DNA of 64,000 nucleotides from Myxococcales bacterium (GTDB lineage Bacteria > Myxococcota_A > Polyangia > Polyangiales > Polyangiaceae). Location: contig JADJQX010000006.1 of NCBI GenBank assembly GCA_016712525.1, forward strand, positions 620,001 to 684,000, written 5' to 3'. The notes beneath the pieces were generated by a model, which saw nothing but the letters and a program-made list of their open reading frames with translations, ran no database searches and had not been told where the DNA came from. Positions 32,125 to 40,088 of this stretch are shown in pieces (within the stretch, counting starts at the first letter, position 1; every line of letters starts with the position of its first letter). The position numbers and the translations under genes are program-made.

Positions 32125-34284
32125 TCAGAACTCCGCGTCGAACGCGACCGTTCCATAAACGCCCGTTCGGGCCGTGAGGAAGAGCGCCTTGAAGTAGCGC
32201 GAGTAGAGAAGATCGCCGACGAAGCTCAGCCCGTAGCGGACGTCGCCTTCGAGCGAGCCGAGCGCGATGCGCACGCCGCCGCCGAGCGTGGCCGAGACCA
32301 TGGGCGAGAGCTCGCGGTCGCTCGAGCGGTACGTGAAGAGCGTGGTCAGATCGCTGCCGGCCGCGAGGGCGCCGTAGGCGAGCTGATAGAAGTTCGCCGC
32401 CGTCTGGGCGTGGATGCGCACGTGCGGCCAGAGGCGCAGGCGGCGCGTGAGGTCGACCATGTAACGGATGTCCGTGGTCGTCGCCTTCTGCAGCCACGTG
32501 TCGAAGTAGAGGCGCTCTTCGAGGCGCAAGGTCGAGTTGCCGATGCGCTTGTTGAGGCGGAAACCGAAGGCGTAGCGGTCGCGCTCGGTCGGGAGCTGCT
32601 CGAGCGGGCGGAGCGGCGTGCGGTACTTGTTCACGAGGTCGATCGTGGCGCCATTGGGGACGAACGGCTGCACCGCGATCGGGTCGAAGGTGGGGATGTA
32701 GCGGTAGGGCTTCGACTGGTCGCCGCGCTCGAACTGGAGCGTGCCGCCGACGAGGAGCACGGCCGTGGGCGAGAGCACGAACGTGACGCCGAGCTCGACC
32801 TCGTGCGTGGTGAAGAGGCGCGAGTTGCCGGGATCGCCCGACTCGGACGGAGGACCGCGGTAGATGCGGTCGCTCGTGAACGAGTACCCGATGCGGGGCG
32901 TGATGAGCTTGTCGTTGAGGTCGGCCGTGACGGCGCCGCCGCCCGTGACCGAGAGGTAGTCGGGCTCGGACGAGACGTTGCCCGACACCTGCACGCCGTA
33001 GAGACCGGGTTTGTACCCGCCGCCGAGGCCGCCGGCGTACCTTCGCTCGCGGAAGGGCGGCGAGGCCGTCGACACGATGTCGGGCGAGGCCGCGCTCACG
33101 GCGTCGATGAGGAAGTTGCCGCCGATGTTCCAGCCCGACGTCGGCGAGACGACCGACGCGTTGATGCCCGGCGACACGACGTAGACCGAGTTCGTGTCGG
33201 CGTACCCGCTGAAGTCGAGGCCCAGGCGAATCACCGTGTTCTTGGTGTTCTGCGGGAGGCACTTCTGCACCTCCTCCTGGGTCTTTGCCTGCAGCATGCA
33301 CTTGATCTGCGACGGGCTCACGGCGCCGCCCTGCGGCTTCAACGTGATGGCGACCGTGACGAGCTCGCGCTCCTTCACGTCGATCTCTTGCTCGAACGTG
33401 GCGGGGAGGCCGTTCACGAGGCCTTCGGCCACGACCTGGTGTTTGCCAGGGTTGACGCTGAACTTCTTGGTGAGCGCGTCGGTCGGGACGGGGCGCTCGT
33501 CGAACTTGACGACGAGGTCGGCGACGCCCGCCGGAGGTTGGAACGTGACGTGCGGGATGCGCTCGAGCAGATCCTTCACGCGCTGACGGGCGACCTTCAT
33601 CACGCCGGCGTCGCGCTTCTGGAGGCCGACCTCGAGGGCCTTCTGGGCGTTCTTCGTGGCCTCGACGAGCTTGCCCGAGCGGTTCTCGCACGAGGCCAAG
33701 TGGAGGCGCGTGCGCGGCTGCTCGTCGAGCTTGAGAGACTCTTGGTCCTTCTGGATGCAGAGCTCGAGGTTGCCGGCCTGGTCGGCCTTGAGGCCCTCGA
33801 GGGCGAGCTTGAACGCCTCTTTGCTCGTCCACCCTTCGGGGACTTTGCTGTCGTCGATGGCGGGGCCGGGGTCGTCTCCTCCCGCGGCGGCCGGGGCGGC
33901 GGCCTTGGCGACCTCGTCCCACTGCGACTTGATGTTCGGTGTCACGCCCGTGGACGGGAGCTTCGCGTTCGGGTCCGCTTTGAGGGCCGCCGAGAACTGG
34001 CTCTTGGCTTCGTCGCCCTGACCGAGCTGGGACGCGACCTGCCCGAGCGACACGTGAACCTGCGCCTTGACGGGCCCCGTGCACCCCTTGCGGATGCAGA
34101 GCGCGAGGGCGTCGGACAGCTTCTTTTTGGCTGGACCGAGGCTACCCGGGTAGTCCTCGTTCATGGTGTCTTGAACGATCTTCTGGACGGCCGCGTCTTC
34201 TCCGGCGGCGGCGGGGACCGCCACGAGCAAGAGGCTTACGGCCGCCGCGAAGGGCAGGAGCTTGAGCAGGGCTCGTGACGTCAC
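32125..34284 (-). CDS. DUF3570-type outer-membrane barrel with N-terminal helical repeats
   Basis: 719 residues from a GTG at 34284; no ATG gives a signal peptide. Signal sequence about 1-27 (LLLVAVPAAAGE). Residues 30-260 are TPR-like helices, followed by a PEGA-like strand region. From about residue 330 the protein is a long series of alternating beta strands ending in GTVAFDAEF, with the terminal Phe typical of outer-membrane barrels. The strand region (SVYVVSPGINASVVSPTSGW, GGYKPGLYGVQVSGNV) matches my memory of DUF3570. That family is often next to DUF4266, and a DUF4266 gene is indeed upstream. Role unknown; it may be a pore or redox-protein sleeve. Confidence 0.75.
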   Translation of the reverse strand: MTSRALLKLLPFAAAVSLLLVAVPAAAGEDAAVQKIVQDTMNEDYPGSLGPAKKKLSDALALCIRKGCTGPVKAQVHVSLGQVASQLGQGDEAKSQFSAALKADPNAKLPSTGVTPNIKSQWDEVAKAAAPAAAGGDDPGPAIDDSKVPEGWTSKEAFKLALEGLKADQAGNLELCIQKDQESLKLDEQPRTRLHLASCENRSGKLVEATKNAQKALEVGLQKRDAGVMKVARQRVKDLLERIPHVTFQPPAGVADLVVKFDERPVPTDALTKKFSVNPGKHQVVAEGLVNGLPATFEQEIDVKERELVTVAITLKPQGGAVSPSQIKCMLQAKTQEEVQKCLPQNTKNTVIRLGLDFSGYADTNSVYVVSPGINASVVSPTSGWNIGGNFLIDAVSAASPDIVSTASPPFRERRYAGGLGGGYKPGLYGVQVSGNVSSEPDYLSVTGGGAVTADLNDKLITPRIGYSFTSDRIYRGPPSESGDPGNSRLFTTHEVELGVTFVLSPTAVLLVGGTLQFERGDQSKPYRYIPTFDPIAVQPFVPNGATIDLVNKYRTPLRPLEQLPTERDRYAFGFRLNKRIGNSTLRLEERLYFDTWLQKATTTDIRYMVDLTRRLRLWPHVRIHAQTAANFYQLAYGALAAGSDLTTLFTYRSSDRELSPMVSATLGGGVRIALGSLEGDVRYGLSFVGDLLYSRYFKALFLTARTGVYGTVAFDAEF

Positions 34285-34701
34285 GGAAGTACGGTACACG
34301 ATGGGCGCCTCGTGGTGCCTAGCGAAAAACCTCGAGTTTCCTCGAGTGCTCCGGGTTTCGGGGGTGTCGTGGGCCACGAAGGGAGGGGAAGGCTCGGATG
34401 GCCGCCCCGAGCTGCGCGTGCACGGTCCCACTCGGGTTAGCAAAGCACGTTCCCGTGCCCCTCGGTCAAGCGAACTTCTGGAAAACACGCACATTCATGC
34501 GAAGGAGGGGTGGGGGCTCATCCGAAAAGTCGGGGGCATCACGCCCCCATGGATCGAGCATGCACCATCAGCGGCGATGTGCGCACGAACGCGCCCGCGC
34601 TCACGCGACCGATCGGGCGTGCACGAACGTGACAAGGTTGGAGCGCGCGAGGGCGCGCAGCGGGTCGACGGTCTCGGAGCGCGAGGTCAACCGCGCGGAG
34701 G
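34285..34701. other. intergenic region between the DUF4266 and DUF3570 genes
   Basis: 417 bp. It contains a terminator-like hairpin (annotated separately) and the upstream region of the barrel gene. No gene with recognisable protein content was found on either strand. Confidence 0.6.
34526..34548 (-). terminator. possible intrinsic terminator after the DUF4266 gene
   Basis: In the minus direction GGGGGC and GCCCCC pair around a 5-base loop (34532-34548) and are followed by GACTTTT. The T-run is short, so termination may be partial and let transcription reach the barrel gene. Confidence 0.4.
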
Positions 34702-34938
34702 TCAGTTGCAGCCGCAGCCGCCGCCACCGCCGCCGAGGCCGCCCGACGCGCCCTCGGACACGCCGCGCACGTGGGCGTCGACGCCGATGGCCATGTCGTC
34801 GGTGACCATGGTGGGGTGCGCGAGCGTGCCGCGCTCGTAGGGAGCCACCTTCACGCAGCCGACGGTCGACGACAGGGCGACGAGAGCCCCGAGGGCGAGC
34901 ACGACGTTTCCGATGCGACGAGCGAGGGTGTTCTGCAT
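34702..34938 (-). CDS. DUF4266 small lipoprotein
   Basis: 78 residues. The ATG at 34938 has AGGAG seven bases upstream. Lipobox TVGC. The mature peptide is only about 45 residues: VKVAPYERGTLAHPTM, then a stretch ending in GASGGLGGGGGGCGCN. The WERG/YERG segment and the Gly-rich tail with two Cys match the DUF4266 family as I remember it. The tail could coordinate a metal or be modified. The gene reads toward the DUF3570 barrel 417 bp downstream, the partner seen beside DUF4266 in other bacteria. Confidence 0.8.
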   Translation of the reverse strand: MQNTLARRIGNVVLALGALVALSSTVGCVKVAPYERGTLAHPTMVTDDMAIGVDAHVRGVSEGASGGLGGGGGGCGCN

Positions 34939-35113
34939 GGCCGACTCCTGCTCTCCACGATACTGCCCTTTTCTCGCTTTTCCAGACCAAAAAGCACGAC
35001 GCGACGGATCGACCACGACCGGTCGCGCTCGATCCACCGTGCGGGCTTCGCCTCGGGAAAAATAGGGGAGACGAGGGTTGCGCGCGCGCGGCCCCCGAGC
35101 CCAGAATGGGGGC

Positions 35114-35686
35114 ATGCGTCGGCTCTCTTGGGCAGCTCTCTTCGTGGTCTCCACCGTCGGTGCCGTGCTCGCGGCGTGCGGCGAGACCGACTACACCGCC
35201 GGCGTCTACGACAAGCGCTACGGCCAGCCCGACTCGCTCCGCGGCGCTTCGCCGCCCGAGCCGTACAACACCAATAACCCCACCGGCGACGCGGGCGGAG
35301 GCGGCACGAGCGGGCTCTGCAACGGCAAGGGCCCCATCGACGGCGGCCCGTGCAGCGTGCAGTTCAAGACCCAGCTCATGCCGCTCTTCGTGGAGAAGTG
35401 CTCGAGCCCGAGCTGCCACGGCGCACCCGCGGGCGCAAAGCCCCAGATCGACCGCGAAAACGCGGACAAAACCTACCAGAACTTCATCAGCCAGAAGCCC
35501 ATCACCGGCAAGCCCTACGTCGACCCGTGCACGACCGACAAGACGGCCTCGTCGATCACGTGCAACCTCGCGGGCACCAACGCGTGCGGCAACGCGATGC
35601 CGCTCGGCGCGGCGGGCTCCCTCGGTACGCAGCCCATCTACACGCTGACCGACACGTGGCTCGCCTGCGGCGCGCCGAACAACTGA
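35114..35686 (+). CDS. lipoprotein with a CxxxxCH haem-like motif
   Basis: 190 residues from the ATG at 35114. Lipobox LAAC. The middle has LFVEKCSSPSCHGAPAGA, a Cx4CH site like that in the lipoprotein at 30768-31397, and six further Cys (CNGKGPIDGGPC, DPCTTDK, CNLAGTNACG) that may form disulfides. It diverges from the DUF4266 gene across 175 bp, so the two may share a control region. Haem binding is inferred from the motif only. Confidence 0.75.
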   Translation: MRRLSWAALFVVSTVGAVLAACGETDYTAGVYDKRYGQPDSLRGASPPEPYNTNNPTGDAGGGGTSGLCNGKGPIDGGPCSVQFKTQLMPLFVEKCSSPSCHGAPAGAKPQIDRENADKTYQNFISQKPITGKPYVDPCTTDKTASSITCNLAGTNACGNAMPLGAAGSLGTQPIYTLTDTWLACGAPNN

Positions 35687-35749
35687 GGCGCGTGGTGGCG
35701 GCCGTTCGCCGGCCGTGACGAACCATCGCCCATTTGGTAGCGAGAGCGC

Positions 35750-36553
35750 ATGGACGCTCTGCTTGCCCGTCTCGAGCGGCGCTTCGGCCGGTTCGCCATC
35801 CCGAACGTCACGATGTACATCGTCGGCGGCATGGCGATCACGTTCGCCCTGTCGATGCTGAGGCCCGAGATCCTGTCGGTCATGGAGCTCGACCTCGCGG
35901 CGGTGAGGCAGGGGCAGGTGTGGCGGCTCGTGAGCTACCTCTTCATCCCCCGCACGACGAGCCTCATCTTCGTGTTCTTCCAGCTCTCGTTCACGTGGTT
36001 CCTCGGCCGGTCGCTCGAGGCCGAGTGGGGGCCGCTCAAGATGAACCTTTACTTCCTCGTGGGCATGATCGGCACCACGATCGCGGCCGCCGCCACGGGC
36101 GAGCCCGTCGGCAACCAGTACCTCACGACCACGCTCTTCTTGGCCTTCGCGACCCTCTTCCCCGACTACCAAATCACGCTCTATTTGATCATCCCGATCC
36201 GCGTGAAGTGGCTCGCGCTGCTCTCGGCGGGCGTGCTCGTCGTGTCGGCGGTGCTCGGCTCCTGGGCGACGCGGGCCGGGGTGCTCGCGGCTACGAGCAA
36301 CTACTTCCTCTTCTTCGGCGGCCACCTCCGCGACGCCATCCGCGACCGCGCGCGGCAGCGTGGCCAAGCGAGCCGCCTCGCCGACATGAAGGCGGGCCGC
36401 GCCGTCGTGTCGACCACCCCGGACAAGGGCGTCGTCCGCGCCTGCTCGGTGTGCCAGGCCCGCGAGGACGAGGGCGCCGACATTCGGGTGTGCTCGTGCG
36501 CAAAGTGTGGAATCCCCACGCTTTTTTGCCTCTCGCACGCGCGCGACCACTGA
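35750..36553 (+). CDS. rhomboid-like membrane protein lacking the catalytic Ser, with a C-terminal zinc-binding tail
   Basis: 267 residues with about six membrane helices. The WRLVSYLFIP segment and the loop before SLEAEWG are rhomboid-like. Where active rhomboids have GxSG, this protein has VGNQYLTTTLFLAFATLFPD, with no Ser; GGHL later keeps a His. It therefore resembles inactive rhomboid/Derlin-type proteins that bind membrane substrates. The last 45 residues are soluble and Cys-rich: CSVCQAREDEGADIRVCSC, then CGIPTLFCLSHARDH, likely one or two zinc sites. Fusion of this membrane fold to a zinc tail is unusual. Confidence 0.65.
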   Translation: MDALLARLERRFGRFAIPNVTMYIVGGMAITFALSMLRPEILSVMELDLAAVRQGQVWRLVSYLFIPRTTSLIFVFFQLSFTWFLGRSLEAEWGPLKMNLYFLVGMIGTTIAAAATGEPVGNQYLTTTLFLAFATLFPDYQITLYLIIPIRVKWLALLSAGVLVVSAVLGSWATRAGVLAATSNYFLFFGGHLRDAIRDRARQRGQASRLADMKAGRAVVSTTPDKGVVRACSVCQAREDEGADIRVCSCAKCGIPTLFCLSHARDH

Positions 36554-36709
36554 CGCACCGACGGGCGACGGAACGTTCGTGCTCGACCCGAGAGCGCGTC
36601 GGTCACGCGAGGTCGAACGAGCCAGGAGGCCGAGGGTTTCGGCGATCTCCCGTCGTGTGATCCCTTCGCCGGCCTCGTGGAGGGGAGATGGGGCCACGCA
36701 AGGCGATCG

Positions 36710-37156
36710 CTACCGCTCGCGCCCTCGGCTCCGGAGCTCCTGGTGCGCGAGCCGACCGCGGTCGAGGAGGGCCACGGCCATGCGGTGTCGTTCGTTCGGC
36801 GCGACGGAGTCCGAGCAGAAGTCGCGCACGATCGCTCCGAACCACGTCGCGAACCGTTCGGAGAGGGCCTCGCTCCACAGGTGAGCCGCGACGGCGTGCA
36901 GCCTGAAACGAGAGGTCGACGAGGGCGCCCGTGAGCGCCAGAGCGACGCGAGTACGATGGCGTCAGGGGGCGGAGCGACGAAGAAATGGAGGTCGCTCGC
37001 GAAGCTCCCACAAGCGTCGCCCGGGAGGCTCCCTGTCGACTCCCCGAATTGGGCGCGCGTCTCGAGTGGCAGATCTCGTAGCCACTCCTTCACCGTTCGC
37101 GGAGTGGTCGGATACACCTGGCCCGACGGAAGGCGGCGGATCGTCACGCGTGCCAT
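36710..37156 (-). CDS. hypothetical protein
   Basis: 148 residues, no signal peptide or membrane helix, mixed alpha/beta composition with several Trp and Arg. I do not recognise a family. It follows the Pro-rich protein gene by 13 bp on the same strand, so the two may be co-transcribed. After the TAG the same frame continues with GEGITRREIAETLGL, a helix-turn-helix-looking stretch; see findings. The 156 bp between its stop and the rhomboid stop hold nothing else. Confidence 0.55.
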   Translation of the reverse strand: MARVTIRRLPSGQVYPTTPRTVKEWLRDLPLETRAQFGESTGSLPGDACGSFASDLHFFVAPPPDAIVLASLWRSRAPSSTSRFRLHAVAAHLWSEALSERFATWFGAIVRDFCSDSVAPNERHRMAVALLDRGRLAHQELRSRGRER

Positions 37157-37169
37157 GGGGCTCCCCCCA

Positions 37170-37769
37170 TCACCAGCCTTCGTCGTCGCTCGAGACCTGG
37201 GGCAGGGGCGGCGGTGAGAGGGACTCGACGAGCTCGGCCATCTCGCCGATGTCGAGCGCCGGAGGCATGAGGCTCGTGTTGTGCTTCATCGCCGACGGGA
37301 TCGGCGGAGGGCCCTTCGGCGCGGGCACGCCAGACGCCTTGCGCAGGGCCTGCGCGAGCTCGCTCACCAACGCTTGGCCTTGCGGTGACATCCCAGGCTC
37401 CCCACGCCCCAGCCTCTCGAGCGCGAGGGCCGCGTTGGCGACGAGCTCTTTGAGCTCTCCGAGGCTCTTCCCGAGCGAGTCGATTTGCACCACGCGATCG
37501 TCGATGGCGGGCATCGCGCGCGTGGGGTGCGCGCTCGGCGTCCGCCTCGGAGGCGTCGGCGCCGCGGGCGCGGGGACGGCCGGCATGCGCGTCGTCTGCG
37601 GCGCGATGGGCGCTCGCGGCCCGGGCCTCGGCGGTGCAGGAGGCGTGACCTTCGGCGTGGGCACCCCAGGAATGGGCGGCGGCACGACGGCGCGCGCGCC
37701 CGAGCCCGGAGGTGACGTCTTCCTTTTGGGCTCGGGGGCGCTCCCTGGCCGTTCGGTCTTCTTGGTCAT
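37170..37769 (-). CDS. Pro-rich hypothetical protein
   Basis: 199 residues. The first 90 are Lys/Pro/Ala-rich and probably disordered. Residues 90-140 form a predicted amphipathic helix (IDSLGKSLGELKELVANAAL) and the rest is again Pro-rich. There is no signal peptide. No family recognised. It may be a scaffold or linker protein. Confidence 0.6.
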   Translation of the reverse strand: MTKKTERPGSAPEPKRKTSPPGSGARAVVPPPIPGVPTPKVTPPAPPRPGPRAPIAPQTTRMPAVPAPAAPTPPRRTPSAHPTRAMPAIDDRVVQIDSLGKSLGELKELVANAALALERLGRGEPGMSPQGQALVSELAQALRKASGVPAPKGPPPIPSAMKHNTSLMPPALDIGEMAELVESLSPPPLPQVSSDDEGW

Positions 37770-37853
37770 CCCATCCCCTCGTCGATGAACGCTTTATCGT
37801 CGCACACCGGGCGCGCCTGTCCATCCGAACCGTACTGCCGGTCGGCGCTCGCT

Positions 37854-38837
37854 TCACCCGCCGCCGGGGTGGCAGCGCAGCACGACCTTGCCGAAGCCCT
37901 CGTTCTGGGCCACGAGCGCGAGCGCCTCGTTCGCCTCGTCGAGCGAAAATTCTTTGTGGATGACTGGAGTTAGCCTGCGGCTCGCGAAGAGCGGGGCGAG
38001 GTGTCGGGCGAGCACCCTCGCTGCCCCGAGCTTCTCTTCGAGCGGGCGCGAGCGCATCACGGTGCCGCGGATCGAGAGGCGCTTTCGCAAGATGGCGCCG
38101 AGGTCGAGCTCGCCGTGCGCGCCCGCGAGCAACCCCACGAGCACGAGCCGTCCCTTCGGCGCCATGCACGCGAGCGACTCGTTCACGTACGGGCCGCCCA
38201 CGAGGTCGAGCACCACGTCGACCCCGCGCCCTCCCGTCGCGGCGAGCACGGCCTCGGCGAAGCGCGCGTTCTCGACGGCGATGCCGTGCTCGAGGCCCAT
38301 GGCGCGCGCGTCTTCGAGCTTGGCCTGGGTGCGCGCCGTGCCGATGGCCGTGGCCCCGACCGCGCGCGCGATCTGGAGGGCCGCCGTGCCGACGCCGCTC
38401 CCCACCGCGTGCACGAGCAAGGTCTCCCCTGCCGCGAGCCCGGCCTGCGACACCATCGCGTCGTAGGCGGTGAGGTAGGCCTCGGGCAGGGCCGCGGCCT
38501 CGACGAGCTCGACGCCCTCGGGGACGGGAACACACGTCTCGGCGTGCACCACGAGCGACTCGGCGTACGCGCCGCCGCCCACGAGGCCGAAGACCCGGTC
38601 GCCCACGGCCACGCCGAAGACCTTCGGCCCCACGGCGTCGACGACGCCCGCATACTCGAGCCCGGGCACGTCCTGCACCGCGTCCTTCGGCGCGGGATAC
38701 ATGCCGCGAATCTGGATGAGGTCGGCGCGGTTCACCGCCGACGCGTGCACACGCACACGCACCTCACCGACGCCCGGCTCGGGCTCGGGGCGATCTTCGA
38801 CGACGAGGGACCCTTCACGAATGACGGCGGCGCGCAT
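37854..38837 (-). CDS. quinone oxidoreductase-like NADPH dehydrogenase (zeta-crystallin/PIG3 type)
   Basis: 327 residues of the medium-chain dehydrogenase/reductase family without structural zinc ligands. Typical pieces are SAVNRADLIQIRGMYP near residue 35, PGLEYAGVVDAVG, the NADPH-binding GSGVGTAALQIARAVGA, and DVVLDLVGGPYVNESL. The RADLIQ.G.YP pattern resembles PIG3/QorA-type enzymes that reduce quinones with NADPH. It is cytosolic. Substrate uncertain. Confidence 0.9.
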   Translation of the reverse strand: MRAAVIREGSLVVEDRPEPEPGVGEVRVRVHASAVNRADLIQIRGMYPAPKDAVQDVPGLEYAGVVDAVGPKVFGVAVGDRVFGLVGGGAYAESLVVHAETCVPVPEGVELVEAAALPEAYLTAYDAMVSQAGLAAGETLLVHAVGSGVGTAALQIARAVGATAIGTARTQAKLEDARAMGLEHGIAVENARFAEAVLAATGGRGVDVVLDLVGGPYVNESLACMAPKGRLVLVGLLAGAHGELDLGAILRKRLSIRGTVMRSRPLEEKLGAARVLARHLAPLFASRRLTPVIHKEFSLDEANEALALVAQNEGFGKVVLRCHPGGG

Positions 38838-38903
38838 GCGCCGAAAGGTACACGAAGCGGGACCTCGCGGAAGCGCGTCGCGCCGCCTTAGGCCCGTCGC
38901 GCG

Positions 38904-39446
38904 CTACCTCGGCTCTTGCGGCGGGAACACGTGGTCGAAGCCGTGGGGCGCGTCGTCGTGGCAGCCCCAACAGCGCTCGGTCGTCCCGTCGAACACGAGG
39001 GCGCCGCTCTTGCCCACGATGACGTAGCGAAAGTCGCCGTGCTCGGGATCGAAGCCCTTCGCGCGCTTCTCGAGCACCATGGTCGGGCCCTTCTCGCCGC
39101 TCCCACGCTCCGTGTGATCCATCACGATTTTCGCCCCGACGGCGGCCTCGGCGACCTTGCCCTCGAGGGCCGCGCGCCCCGCGTCGTTGGCCGAGAGCGT
39201 GTACTCCCAGCGGCCCGCCGTGTGCCCGAGCGACGCCCACTTCCCAGGGATCGGCGTGACCCCCGCGCGGAGGTCCGCGGGGGGCGCGTTGGACGGCTTC
39301 GGGGCCTCTTTCGGCTTCACGATGGCCCGCGGTTTGTCCGACGTCCCCACCGGCTCGCGCGGCGGCGCAGGGCAGCCCACGAGCACGGAGACGAGCGCCA
39401 CGGCGAGCGCCGCGGAGGGCCAGGGAGAGAGCGGGCCGTGTGCCAT
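38904..39446 (-). CDS. cytochrome P460-like lipoprotein
   Basis: 180 residues from the ATG at 39446. Lipobox LVGC. The C-terminal half has FDPEHGDFRYVIVGKSG followed by ERCWGCHDDAPHGFDHVFPP, with one CxxCH haem site near the end, the arrangement of cytochrome P460-domain proteins. Members oxidise hydroxylamine or bind NO, but most are uncharacterised. It diverges from trmL across only 48 bp. Confidence 0.75.
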   Translation of the reverse strand: MAHGPLSPWPSAALAVALVSVLVGCPAPPREPVGTSDKPRAIVKPKEAPKPSNAPPADLRAGVTPIPGKWASLGHTAGRWEYTLSANDAGRAALEGKVAEAAVGAKIVMDHTERGSGEKGPTMVLEKRAKGFDPEHGDFRYVIVGKSGALVFDGTTERCWGCHDDAPHGFDHVFPPQEPR

Positions 39447-39494
39447 CGGCGCGGAACGTAGCAGCCCGGAGCCCGCTTTTGGTAGCGTGCGCGC

Positions 39495-40031
39495 GTGCCT
39501 CGCACCACGAACGACACGGCCCGCCTCCGCGCCCACCCCCTCGAACGGCCCTTTCACGTCGTGCTCGTCGAGCCCGAGATCCCGCCCAACACGGGCAGCA
39601 TCGCGCGTCTCTGCGCGGCGACGAAGAGCCCTCTCCACCTCGTGGGCAAGCTCGGGTTCCGCATCGACGAGCACGCCGTGCGCCGCGCGGGGGTCGACTA
39701 TTGGCACCTCGTCGACGTCGTGCACCACGCCGACTTCGACGCCTTCCTCGGCGCGTTCACGGCCGCTTCGCCCGAGGGCAAGCTGCACCTCTTCACCACC
39801 ACGGCCACCTCGTCGTTCACCGCGCCGCGCTTCTCCCCGGGGGACGCGCTCGTGTTCGGCAAAGAGAGCGTGGGCCTCCCCGACGAGCTCGTCGCCCGCT
39901 TCGCCGATCGCGCCGTGGGCATCCCCACGATCGGCGCCGTGCGCTCCTTGAACCTCGCGAACGCCGCGGGCATCGCGCTCTTCGAGGCGCTCCGCCAAGC
40001 CGGCACCTTCGACGCGACCTTCCTGGGCTGA
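39495..40031 (+). CDS. trmL: tRNA (cytidine(34)-2'-O)-methyltransferase
   Basis: 178 residues, slightly longer than E. coli TrmL. SPOUT/TrmH-fold enzyme that methylates the wobble base of some leucine tRNAs with SAM. Motifs seen: VLVEPEIPPNTGSIARLCAA near the start, LVFGKESVGLP for motif 2, and IPTIGAVRSLNLANAAGIA for motif 3 with the trefoil knot. The start is a GTG at 39495. Confidence 0.93.
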   Translation: MPRTTNDTARLRAHPLERPFHVVLVEPEIPPNTGSIARLCAATKSPLHLVGKLGFRIDEHAVRRAGVDYWHLVDVVHHADFDAFLGAFTAASPEGKLHLFTTTATSSFTAPRFSPGDALVFGKESVGLPDELVARFADRAVGIPTIGAVRSLNLANAAGIALFEALRQAGTFDATFLG

Positions 40032-40088
40032 AGTTGCCGGCGCGGCTCCGAGGTTGCCCTACGTGTCGTACTCCGCCACCATGGCGGC

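Noticed and set aside
36554..36709. Extra gene between the rhomboid-like gene and the minus-strand hypothetical gene
   Set aside because: Only short overlapping frames with Arg-rich shadow composition.
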